A stretch of DNA of 64,000 nt from AM-0621 sp964573505 (GTDB lineage Bacteria; Planctomycetota; Planctomycetia; Planctomycetales; Planctomycetaceae): assembly GCA_964573505.1 (NCBI GenBank), contig CAZNMS010000001.1, forward strand, positions 1 to 64,000, read 5' to 3'. How positions within the stretch are numbered: the stretch's first letter is position 1; each line of letters starts with the position of its first letter. The position numbers and the translations under genes are program-made. Below, in pieces: positions 54,820 through 62,989 of the stretch. The notes below the pieces were generated by a model. The model saw nothing but the letters and a program-made list of their open reading frames with translations, was not told where the DNA came from and ran no database searches.

Positions 54820-56049
54820 ATGGATTCTCAAACCCTCGAAGAAACTCGTGCGTCGGGGCTCGCAGTGTCGGTCAATAGCCGACCGCTGTTTGTTGATCTC
54901 GACGGCACGTTGATCGGTACGGACCTCTTGCATGAGGGCTTCATTCGCGCCGTTCGACGAGACCCGAGCGTGCTGCTCAAAACGCCCGGATGGATCAAGC
55001 GCGGACTCGCAAGCTTCAAGCAAGAGATCGCTCAACGCGCGCCGGTCGATGCCGCGACGCTGCCTTATCGAGAAGCCTTCGTTTCATGGCTGATCGCCGA
55101 ACGAGCTCGCGGACGCGCCGTCGTGCTTGCGACGGCTTCTCCCGAGCAATGGGCAAAGCCCGTCGCGGAGTTTCTCGGCTGCTTTGATGACATCATCGCG
55201 AGCGATGCCACTCACAACCGAAAGAGCAGCGAGAAGCTCGCTGCGATTCGGGAATGGTGTCATCGGCATTACATCGCACCGCGCAGTTCCGAACCGAGTT
55301 CGTCATCCGAGCCGCAAGCTGATCGAGCAACAGCACTCATCGCTCAAACTGCCGAGCCGGAGTTTGATTACTGCGGCGACTCGTCTGCGGATCGCAAATT
55401 GTGGGCGGCGAGCAAAGTGGCGTATCTCGTCGGACGCGGAACGCGCTTCCGAGCAGCGCTCACGTTGCAGGGCATCACGTGCGAAGAGATCGCTGCAAAG
55501 ACTGCGAGTCCAACAACCGTCTTGAGAATGTTTCGTCCGACCTATTGGCTGCGAGACGCGGCATGCGTGCTTGCTCCTCTGCCGTTTGTTGCAGGGTCCA
55601 TCAATTGGAAGGCGGCAGCCGGAGTTGTGCTCGGCTATTGCGCGGCGTCATCAGCGAGCTTCGTGATCAATGACTTGCTCGATCTCGATCAAGATCGGCA
55701 GGACGCGGTGAAGAAGCAGCGAGCAATCGCAGCGGGACTCGTTCCGATTCCGCGAGCGATCGTGCTTTGCGGAATGCTGATGCTGTTGAGTGGAGTCGCA
55801 GCCGCGATGACCGGAAGTCTTGCCGTTGCAGCGACGTTGAGCGCGTTCTTCGTGCTGTCGACGTTGTATTCGTTGTGGCTCAAGCCGCTGCCGGTTTTCG
55901 GAGTCGGAGTGCTCGCGAGTCTGCCGTTGTTTCGCGTCGTTGCGGGATGCTCGGCACTCGGAGTCGCAGCCGCAGATTGGGCGTTGCTGGCGCTCGGATT
56001 GGTGTTCGTCGCCATTGAAGTCAGAGGCGATGACAATCGAACTTCCTAA
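54820..56049 (+). CDS. HAD phosphatase-UbiA prenyltransferase fusion, C-terminally short
   Basis: Protein of 409 residues. The N-terminal half is an HAD hydrolase with LFVDLDGTLIGTDLL (catalytic Asp pair), a Thr/Ser in LATASPEQW, and a C-terminal CGDSSADRKLW. The C-terminal half is a UbiA-type membrane prenyltransferase with the first Asp-rich motif NDLLDLDQDRQDAVKK. The pairing is known in bacteria, where it makes or uses decaprenyl-phosphoribose-like lipids. Usual fusions have about 470-500 residues. Here the second Asp-rich motif and final helices seem to be missing: the sequence ends VFVAIEVRGDDNRTS, straight before a cluster of palindromic repeats. It may be a truncated, inactive remnant. 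Confidence 0.8.
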   Translation: MDSQTLEETRASGLAVSVNSRPLFVDLDGTLIGTDLLHEGFIRAVRRDPSVLLKTPGWIKRGLASFKQEIAQRAPVDAATLPYREAFVSWLIAERARGRAVVLATASPEQWAKPVAEFLGCFDDIIASDATHNRKSSEKLAAIREWCHRHYIAPRSSEPSSSSEPQADRATALIAQTAEPEFDYCGDSSADRKLWAASKVAYLVGRGTRFRAALTLQGITCEEIAAKTASPTTVLRMFRPTYWLRDAACVLAPLPFVAGSINWKAAAGVVLGYCAASSASFVINDLLDLDQDRQDAVKKQRAIAAGLVPIPRAIVLCGMLMLLSGVAAAMTGSLAVAATLSAFFVLSTLYSLWLKPLPVFGVGVLASLPLFRVVAGCSALGVAAADWALLALGLVFVAIEVRGDDNRTS

Positions 56050-56071
56050 AACTCTCGGATCACAGTGGTTT

Positions 56072-56102
56072 GCTCTCCATCGACCCCGCGTCGATGGGAG
56101 CA
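56072..56102. repeat. CTCTCC palindrome, copy 1
   Basis: GCTCTCCATCGACCCCGCGT followed by CGATGGGAGC; a single tight hairpin. Start of a group of three after the truncated HAD-UbiA gene. Confidence 0.8.
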
Positions 56103-56143
56103 CGACTAGTCGGCTAGCAATGCCAATCTGCGCAATGTTTCTC

Positions 56144-56173
56144 GCTCTCCACCGACCTCGCGTCGGTGGAAGC
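56144..56173. repeat. CTCTCC palindrome, copy 2
   Basis: GCTCTCCACCGACCTCGCGT then CGGTGGAAGC, same orientation as copy 1. Confidence 0.8.
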
Positions 56174-56282
56174 AGCGACTGGGCGGCTAAGGGGCATTCG
56201 AGGAGTCCCGTCGTCAGCGAACGACGACCATCGACCACTTCGCAAGAAGTCTGATTTCGAGTTCGTTAGCGAATCAGTCGTT

Positions 56283-56312
56283 GCTTCCACTGACGCGGGG
56301 TCAGTGGAGAGC
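56283..56312. repeat. CTCTCC palindrome, copy 3 (inverted)
   Basis: GCTTCCACTGACGCGGGGTC then AGTGGAGAGC, inverted relative to copies 1 and 2. The stem differs by compensatory changes. Confidence 0.8.
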
Positions 56313-56472
56313 GTCCCTATGCAATTCAATACGGTCAGTGAACTTCAACATTCACAAGCTCTGAGACTGGTAGCACTGACGTCCGAACGGCACTCTGACC
56401 GGCGCGGCGGAACATGCGGAAAAACGTCGTAAATCACACCTTGCTCAGAGAACCCTCGAAGTCGAGTCCTCT

Positions 56473-57438
56473 ATGACGACGCCTAATGCTCCCCTCAGTC
56501 CGCTTGCGGCGGCGATTGCGAAATCACGCACGTGCCGCACTCAACTTACTGCCGAGCAAATTCAAACCGGCGTTGCCGAGATCCGGCAGCTCGATCGCCA
56601 TTCGGAACGCAAAGCGAACAGCGGTTGCGCGCAGGCAGTGATTGGCGTGCTCGGCATCTTCTTTGGGTTCGTGACCGCAGCCGTGACGGAACAGCCGGCG
56701 TTTCTGCTGATCTCGCTCGGAGCAGTTGTTTGGATCTTGCTGTCGCTCGCGCGGTACTTCCTCAGCAAGAAGTCGGACTTCGAAAACCGGCGCTACGAGC
56801 TGCTCGCAAAAGTCGTTGAGCTATTGAGCAAGGACATGAGCCCCGATGCGCAGCTTGATCTCGCTCTAAATCTGCTGCCTCAGAACGACAAATCGAAGTT
56901 CACACACAAAGGCAAAGCCGGGCATTGGAACGTGCAGCACTATCACGATTCATGGTTGTCGCTTGAGGGCCGACTGCTCGACGGGACGAAATTTTCGTTA
57001 CACCTCGCGGAGAAGCATCAAGCACGCTCGCGAATGAAACGCAGTAGTCGCGGCAAGATGAAGTACAAATCGAAGTCGAAGAACTCCTCTGAAGCGACAC
57101 TGTTCCTGAAGGTCAAAGCCGAGAAGTACCCGCAACTCGCGGCGTTGGGCGAAGGGGTTCAAGCGGCGGTGCAGTTGCCATATTGGGCTCATCCCAAATC
57201 CGTCGAGGTCAACGGCGAGACATTGATGCTACGCGTCACAACACCAACAGCATGGAAGGTCGACGGACCCCCGGCACCTGCCGATGAGAAAGCTGCTCCG
57301 AAAAAGAAGCCGCAGCAGCAAGGCTCGCATGCAGATGGAGTCGAATTGGTGATGTCGATGTTTCTCAGTCTCTATCAAGTTCTGAACTTGTCCCGCGCCA
57401 TCCAAAAGAGTTCCTCACCGGGCGGGCCTGCACAATGA
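56473..57438 (+). CDS. Hypothetical membrane protein
   Basis: Protein of 321 residues of no recognised family. A polar N-terminus (about 50 residues) is followed by two close membrane helices (AVIGVLGIFFGFVTAAV and FLLISLGAVVWILLSLARYFL). Then come a cytoplasmic or periplasmic domain with beta content (WNVQHYHDSWLSLEGRLLDG), a basic stretch (MKRSSRGKMKYKSKSKNSS), a Pro/Lys linker and a last hydrophobic helix. The C-terminal SSPGGPAQ is encoded by the edge of the 100-bp element copy B, so the repeat supplies the natural stop. Next genes on the same strand are spaced by repeats. Confidence 0.65.
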   Translation: MTTPNAPLSPLAAAIAKSRTCRTQLTAEQIQTGVAEIRQLDRHSERKANSGCAQAVIGVLGIFFGFVTAAVTEQPAFLLISLGAVVWILLSLARYFLSKKSDFENRRYELLAKVVELLSKDMSPDAQLDLALNLLPQNDKSKFTHKGKAGHWNVQHYHDSWLSLEGRLLDGTKFSLHLAEKHQARSRMKRSSRGKMKYKSKSKNSSEATLFLKVKAEKYPQLAALGEGVQAAVQLPYWAHPKSVEVNGETLMLRVTTPTAWKVDGPPAPADEKAAPKKKPQQQGSHADGVELVMSMFLSLYQVLNLSRAIQKSSSPGGPAQ

Positions 57439-57513
57439 GTGAACAACACCGGTACGACGGACTTGTCGTCCGTCGAACGTCGTGAGAAGCGACGGACTGC
57501 AAGTCCGTCGTCC
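57414..57513. repeat. GTACGACGG element, copy B (about 100 bp, inverted to copy A)
   Basis: Contains the same CCGGGCGGGCC flank and GACGGACTTG/AAGTCCGTCG facing hairpins as 53992-54092, in opposite orientation. Its flank overlaps the last codons and stop of the upstream gene. Confidence 0.88.
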
Positions 57514-57547
57514 CCCAAAACGGATATGTTCCTCAGAAGAGGCAGTC

Positions 57548-58207
57548 ATGGCGCACGCGAAAGTCGCCGCATCAAGCATGCGAGCAGTGAGAGTCATCGC
57601 GGCGCTGCTGCCGCTCGTTATCGGTGTCGCGTTCGCCGCCGAACCGCTCAAGCCGAAGACCTTTAGCCGAGTGCAGATCAAAGATGCGTCCGGCAAAGAC
57701 GTTTGGGAGTTCAAAGGCAAAGACGACGGAGCAAAGGTCGTCGACGCACAAGAGCGCGAGTTGTTCCGCTTCAACCTCAACGATCACAAGTTGAAGATCA
57801 AACGCCCCGATGACTCCGTGATTGGCTACATCAATGCGAAGCCGGGCGAGTTCAAAGTGCTCGATGTCACCGGCAAGCAAGAGTTGTTTGAGATGCAGCG
57901 GCAAGCCGACGGCGATTGGAAGTTGAAGAACTCGAAGGACCAATTGCTCGCTCGCATCAAGAAGCGGAGCTACGGCTACGAGATCGAATCGCCCGACGAG
58001 AAGAGCCTCTTCAAGAGCAAGCTCAGCGACGGCAAAGCGTCACTGCGAAACGAGAAAGATCAGACGGTCTACTCCTCGAAGGACACAACCTCGACGCTCG
58101 CGCTGAGTTGTCTCGGACTAAAGGCGTTGCCGGATGACGGGCAGCGATTGGGATTGGCGGCAGCGTTTATGTGGTTCGAAGCCGAGAGTGAAAGGAAAGC
58201 GCCATGA
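57548..58207 (+). CDS. Exported beta-repeat protein of unknown function
   Basis: Protein of 219 residues with a signal peptide (AVRVIAALLPLVIGVAFAAEP). The body is a row of short strands with a repeating pattern of roughly 20 residues (WEFKGKDDGAKVVDAQERELF, KLKIKRPDDSVIGYINA, WKLKNSKDQLLARIKKRSYG, given as separate units). This is reminiscent of LURP/tubby-like or phospholipid-scramblase-related barrels; not firmly assignable. The C-terminus is hydrophobic (LALSCLGLKALPDD). ATG 57548 is used; an in-frame start at 57482 lies within the repeat. It overlaps the next gene by four bases (ATGA), so the two are cotranslated. Confidence 0.65.
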   Translation: MAHAKVAASSMRAVRVIAALLPLVIGVAFAAEPLKPKTFSRVQIKDASGKDVWEFKGKDDGAKVVDAQERELFRFNLNDHKLKIKRPDDSVIGYINAKPGEFKVLDVTGKQELFEMQRQADGDWKLKNSKDQLLARIKKRSYGYEIESPDEKSLFKSKLSDGKASLRNEKDQTVYSSKDTTSTLALSCLGLKALPDDGQRLGLAAAFMWFEAESERKAP

Positions 58208-58638
58208 GCGAAGAACAGCAGCAGCAACAACAATGGGACTCGATTCGCTGCAACGACCGCGCGGGCTTTCTCTTCAGTCACGATTGCCCGTACCCGCCGG
58301 TCAACGAGTGCAAGCAATGCGGTCGTCCCATTTGCGATGACCATACGCGCTACAACGAAGCGAGCGAGCCGACGTGCGTCTCGTGCTCGAAGGCGGGAAT
58401 TGCGAGCAAGCCGATAAGGCGCATTCCCGGCAGACGGGATTCTCAATACGACGACCCGTACTTCTACAGCTACGGCCACTATCACGGTTACGGCTACTAC
58501 GGACCGGGCTACTGGGGACACAGTAGCTATCACTCGGCATCGCACGGTGACGATCGCAACTTCACTGCCGGTGATTCAGAAGTACTCGCGGAGAGCGAAG
58601 ACGACGCAACGTTTGAAAAGGATATGAGCGAGAGCTGA
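58204..58638 (+). CDS. Zinc-finger protein with Tyr/Gly/His-rich tail
   Basis: Protein of 144 residues. After a Gln-rich start (EEQQQQQQW) comes a compact Cys/His module, RCNDRAG...HDCPYPPVNECKQCG, then PICDDHTRY and PTCVSCSKAG. This has B-box/LIM-like spacing and probably binds zinc. Residues about 83-115 are a low-complexity run of Tyr, Gly and His (YSYGHYHGYGYYGPGYW). An acidic tail ends the protein. There is no signal peptide or membrane helix. Overlap of four bases with the upstream exported beta-repeat protein implies a shared transcript. Function unknown. Confidence 0.7.
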   Translation: MSEEQQQQQQWDSIRCNDRAGFLFSHDCPYPPVNECKQCGRPICDDHTRYNEASEPTCVSCSKAGIASKPIRRIPGRRDSQYDDPYFYSYGHYHGYGYYGPGYWGHSSYHSASHGDDRNFTAGDSEVLAESEDDATFEKDMSES

Positions 58639-58674
58639 GGCGTAGGATGGCCGCTGCCCCGACGTTTCTTCGCC

Positions 58675-61600
58675 TCACTTCGGCATGCGATGCAGTGTGT
58701 AAGTGCCGGTCGTCGGCCATGCGTCGCTCTTGCCGAAGACGTTCGGGCAATTGATCTCGTAGACGAAGCCGGTCTTCAGACGATCGACCTTCAAACGCGC
58801 GGTCAGGCCGTCAGTACTTATCGTTACATCCTCGATTGGCGGCTGATAACGGCCTGAATCGGGGGTCTCATATGAGCCCTGCCAAACGCGCGCATAACCC
58901 GAAATCGAATAGCTCTTCGGATCGCGGCCGCGCGTTGAGTCGATCGGGTTGAAGAAGCTGAGTTCAAAGCCGTCACTCGCCGCGCGGATGTCTTTGAGGC
59001 CGTCGGGAACCGACGTTGCCTTCAGCTTCACGATGCTGCCGACGTTCAAGCCGCCGAGCCATCCGCTGTCATGAATGCTGCCGACATAGATCTCGCCGGT
59101 CGGACTGACTATCACGCTGATCGGACCCAGAAAGCTCTTCTCGGCATCGGCGAAGTTCGGCTTCGAGAACGGGAAAACCGCGCCCTGCACGACTCCGTCG
59201 ACCTCGTGATAGGTGAAACGCACGAGGAAGCGAGTGTTGTACTCAGCACCGATGCCGTGCCCGGCCCATGCGGCGGCCGGTCCCGTCAGATTGTCCGGCA
59301 TGATCGCGAGACCATTCACACTGCGCGTCCATGGATGCGGCACCTGCATCGCCGGCGGCTGACCGGGATCAAGCGGAGGCTGCCGTTCGTGCAAGCTCTC
59401 GACGCCGTAACGCTGACCCTCGCGAATGTGATTGATCTCGTTGAAGCAGTTTTGCTCGCCTTGATTGTCGGAGGCGAAGATGCGGCCCTTTGAGTCGATC
59501 GCTAATCCCGTCGGATAGCGGAAAGCATGTGCGAATGATTGCACCTCACCCGTCGGGCTGACCTTCAAGATCTTGCCGCGCCAGCGACTGACTTCTTTCG
59601 GTCTTCCCGGTTGCGAGTAATCGCTGCCGGTGCCGACAAACAAATTGCCGCTCGCATTACGAATGATGCCGCAGGTCCAGTCGTGATAGTTGTCGTTGAA
59701 GCCCCATCCGGTCGCGAAGACCGAGCGTTCGTCCGCTCGACCGTCACCGTCAGTGTCGCGCAAGCGAATGAGTTCCGGTTTGTGAGCGACGATCAAACTG
59801 TCGCCGTCCGCGATGATGCCATACGGCGCCGCGAGCCCTTCTTCGAAGAGTTGCAACGAGTCCGGCGCTCCGTCCTTATCGGTATCTCTCGCGAGATAGA
59901 CGTGCCCTTTGAGCGACACAAAGGCGAGCGTCCCATTCGGTAGCAGCGTCATCGCCGTCGGCATGATCGAGCCGAGTAATGGAAGTTGCACCCCCTCGAA
60001 GCCCGGCATTGACTCGATCTTCTGCACGCTGCCTTTGAACTCGGGCTTCGGCACGACGGCGAGCGCCGGAGCACTGAGACTCGCTTCATAGAGCAAGCTC
60101 GCGTTCGCCGACCCATCGCGACTGCTGACGCGCGACAACTCGCGCTTCACGCCGCCGTTTGCTGTTGAGGTCTCGTCGTGCCACTTCGCTTCCGCTTCGT
60201 CGGCGCGGCGAATCGTCGGCTGCCCGAGTTGCTTGTTGTTGCTCGCATCCCACTTCGGCCGGGCGAGCATGAGATCAAACCCGGTCGGAATGCTGCTCAC
60301 TGAGATGCGACGTTCGAGACCGGCGCGCGTGCTTGCTGTGTCGGCAACTCCGCGCGGGAGAAGTTGCTCCGTCACTCGCACCGAGTTCGCGATGCCATTG
60401 AGCATGAAGTTGAGATCGAAAACGAATTCGACTCCCTGCTGATAAGGACGGTACGCGACCAATCTGCCGACCGTTCCATTGGCTTTCGTCGGAGCGATTG
60501 GCGCAGCCGTCGGCGCGTTCTGATCGATCAAGCGATAGTCCGACTCGCGACTAAAGGTCGGCACGATCGCGCTGCCCGCGAGATCCCAGTACCAACTTTT
60601 GCCGACGGTCCGTTGTCGCGCGAGATCGCCGTAAGTCCATCCGCGCATCGTCAGCGAATCGAGATCAATAAGAACGTTGTGCTGATTGTTGAGTCCGACC
60701 GCGAACGCCCGCGCGATGTAGCCGCCGCCGTTTGCCTCTGAGTTCGTAAAGACGTCGCGAACGATGCGCGCGGGTTGCTGAGGCTCGACATAGACGAATT
60801 GCTCGACCGAACCGATGTCCGTCGGCGGTTGAAAGCGCGAGTCATTCAACGTGCGCCACAACGTCTCGAACTGTCGCTGCGGATTGTCGTCGAGCACTCC
60901 CTTCACCGGCCGCGTGCCATACGACGGCATCTCCATTCCGGGAACGACTCTCAATGGCGCATGCAGCCATCGATGAAAAAACGGCTCGCGCACGCGCGAC
61001 CGCAGTGCGAGCAAATCCGAACCGCGCGTGCCGATCGCAGTGTTCTTCGGCACGTAGCTCCCCATCTGATGGCACGCGATGCAACTGAAGCCTTTCGGCC
61101 CGACGAGCGTCTGACCGAGCAACAACGTCTGATCGTCGACGGGCTGCTCTTTGTCTTTCGGTGTCGTCGGATGAATGCCCGGAGCTGACTCGGGAATGCG
61201 ATCGTGTCCGATGAAGAACGCAGTCAATGCGGACTTCTCGTTCTCGGAAAGCTCGAACTTCGGCATGCGGACCTTGAGCCATGATTTGCGCACGGTCGAT
61301 TCGCCGGAGATCGCTTGCTTGAGCGCGTCATCGTGCAGCTTGTCTCCGACCGCAGACAGGTTCGGCGGAATGAGCGTCGGGCCGAATGCGGCGAGCGCGG
61401 GTTCGCTTGCGAGGATCGACTTTGTGATCGCTGCCAGTCCTTTGTTCGTGCCGCGCGGATGACACGCAAGACAGTTCTTCGCTTCGAGCACCGCGCGGCC
61501 GCGTTCGGCGAGACTCACTGCCGACGACTGTTGTGTCAGAGTTCCTACATAGGCTTTGAGCGCCGCACGTTCGTCATCAGTCGGTCGAGGAAACGTCGGT

Positions 61601-62895
61601 CGCCACTTCGCACGCGCGGCTGTTGGGCCGAGGCACGATTGCTCCCAGTCTCGAACCGGTTTTGTGAGCGACGGGATTGAACCGAGCATCGGCTTATCAA
61701 CGCCCGGCATTTGATGGCACGCGAGGCAGCGTGCCTCGTTGACGATCTCTGCCCCGCGCCGCAGCACGCCCTTCTTCGATTCGCTTGCCTCAGTCTTTAC
61801 TGGTGTCGTTTGCGTTACAGAGGGTTTGAGCGAGCTCAATGCGAGTGCGAGTTGCCGGCGCTCTTGCTGACTCAGCTTGAACGTCGGCATGCGATGCTGA
61901 GGATTGAGCCGCTCGGGTTCTGCGAACCATGTGAAAAACCACTCCGTCGAACGCTTGCTGGCGACGGCACTGAGGTCCGCACCGCCGAACTCACCGCGCG
62001 TGCCGACGTCATTCACGACGTGACAAGCAAGGCATCCCGTCGACTTCAACAACGTCAGCCCGTCAGCGCGATCGAGTTCGTCCGACCGTTTCTTGTCGGG
62101 CTTCGGCAACGAATCGAGCTTCGGACTGAGTGACTTCGACGTCAGAAACGCGACGACATCCGCGACCTCACCGTCCTTCAAATCGAATGACGGCATGCGT
62201 CCGCTCTTGTTGTGTCCGGCCAACTGCCGCTTCAACCACTCGGCATCAATCAAGCTGACGAAGCGCAGATCGGGCGAGTCGAGTTTCGCCGCATTCGGAT
62301 TCGCCGCATGACAATGCCCGCAGCGATACGCCGCGAAGAGACGTCGTCCGCGTTCGGCAAGCAGCAGATCGTTGCGCGGCTGATCGTGAAACAAGAGATG
62401 CGGCGGCAACGGCTCAATGCCGAATGACTCCGTCGCCCAAAAGACATGCAACTCGCCGCGCTCTGCCGTTCGCTCGAACCGCACTTTGAAAGGCTGCACT
62501 CCGACGCGCGATGTTGAGTCGTTGCTCTTCAACCATCCGAGTTGATCAAGCTTGCCGCTGAGCACCTTTTGGCCCGCGACTTCAATCTCGACCGCGCCTT
62601 GCCCGTAGGCGAACCACTGAGTCGCACCGTCATGTTGCGCGAGTAACTGACCGCTGAACTCGGCAACGAATGAGCCGCTCGGCAAGCACGCGTCCGGAGC
62701 GAACTTGTCCCAATCAAACGAGAGCGAGTCGACAATCCGCTCGCTCGTTTGTCCGCCGCCGGAGAACTTCGCGATCAAGCCCGGCACGAGTTCATCGTCA
62801 TCCTGCGCGACCGCAAACGACGACGGGCCAATGAGCAACAAGAGTCCGCATACAACACTGGGCATGCAGCCGCGCAAAAGAGAAAGCACGCTCAT
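58675..62895 (-). CDS. Five-haem cytochrome c / beta-propeller dehydrogenase fusion (PVC type)
   Basis: Secreted protein of 1406 residues from ATG 62895 (GGAG five bases upstream). After the signal peptide (VVCGLLLLIGPSSFAVAQ) comes a PA14-like beta domain (about 35-165), then five haem c sites at Cys192 (CGHCH), Cys288 (CLACH), Cys390 (CLACH), Cys475 (CLACH) and Cys605 (CIACH). A DUF6797-like region follows (from about 680), then a glucose/sorbosone dehydrogenase-like propeller (from about 980, with VGTGSDYSQPGRPKEVSRW and ASDNQGEQNCFNEINHI). Such planctomycete fusions are thought to oxidise sugars or polyols and pass electrons along their own haems. Substrate unknown. It is convergent with the zinc-finger gene. 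Confidence 0.88.
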   Translation of the reverse strand: MSVLSLLRGCMPSVVCGLLLLIGPSSFAVAQDDDELVPGLIAKFSGGGQTSERIVDSLSFDWDKFAPDACLPSGSFVAEFSGQLLAQHDGATQWFAYGQGAVEIEVAGQKVLSGKLDQLGWLKSNDSTSRVGVQPFKVRFERTAERGELHVFWATESFGIEPLPPHLLFHDQPRNDLLLAERGRRLFAAYRCGHCHAANPNAAKLDSPDLRFVSLIDAEWLKRQLAGHNKSGRMPSFDLKDGEVADVVAFLTSKSLSPKLDSLPKPDKKRSDELDRADGLTLLKSTGCLACHVVNDVGTRGEFGGADLSAVASKRSTEWFFTWFAEPERLNPQHRMPTFKLSQQERRQLALALSSLKPSVTQTTPVKTEASESKKGVLRRGAEIVNEARCLACHQMPGVDKPMLGSIPSLTKPVRDWEQSCLGPTAARAKWRPTFPRPTDDERAALKAYVGTLTQQSSAVSLAERGRAVLEAKNCLACHPRGTNKGLAAITKSILASEPALAAFGPTLIPPNLSAVGDKLHDDALKQAISGESTVRKSWLKVRMPKFELSENEKSALTAFFIGHDRIPESAPGIHPTTPKDKEQPVDDQTLLLGQTLVGPKGFSCIACHQMGSYVPKNTAIGTRGSDLLALRSRVREPFFHRWLHAPLRVVPGMEMPSYGTRPVKGVLDDNPQRQFETLWRTLNDSRFQPPTDIGSVEQFVYVEPQQPARIVRDVFTNSEANGGGYIARAFAVGLNNQHNVLIDLDSLTMRGWTYGDLARQRTVGKSWYWDLAGSAIVPTFSRESDYRLIDQNAPTAAPIAPTKANGTVGRLVAYRPYQQGVEFVFDLNFMLNGIANSVRVTEQLLPRGVADTASTRAGLERRISVSSIPTGFDLMLARPKWDASNNKQLGQPTIRRADEAEAKWHDETSTANGGVKRELSRVSSRDGSANASLLYEASLSAPALAVVPKPEFKGSVQKIESMPGFEGVQLPLLGSIMPTAMTLLPNGTLAFVSLKGHVYLARDTDKDGAPDSLQLFEEGLAAPYGIIADGDSLIVAHKPELIRLRDTDGDGRADERSVFATGWGFNDNYHDWTCGIIRNASGNLFVGTGSDYSQPGRPKEVSRWRGKILKVSPTGEVQSFAHAFRYPTGLAIDSKGRIFASDNQGEQNCFNEINHIREGQRYGVESLHERQPPLDPGQPPAMQVPHPWTRSVNGLAIMPDNLTGPAAAWAGHGIGAEYNTRFLVRFTYHEVDGVVQGAVFPFSKPNFADAEKSFLGPISVIVSPTGEIYVGSIHDSGWLGGLNVGSIVKLKATSVPDGLKDIRAASDGFELSFFNPIDSTRGRDPKSYSISGYARVWQGSYETPDSGRYQPPIEDVTISTDGLTARLKVDRLKTGFVYEINCPNVFGKSDAWPTTGTYTLHRMPK

Positions 62896-62989
62896 GAGCA
62901 CTCCGCGACCAAAGAGATCTGCGAGTCGAAAACGGGGAGCGTGCTTTGTGGCGATGTTGCGGAAGCAAAGCGACTGACGAGCCGATGCT

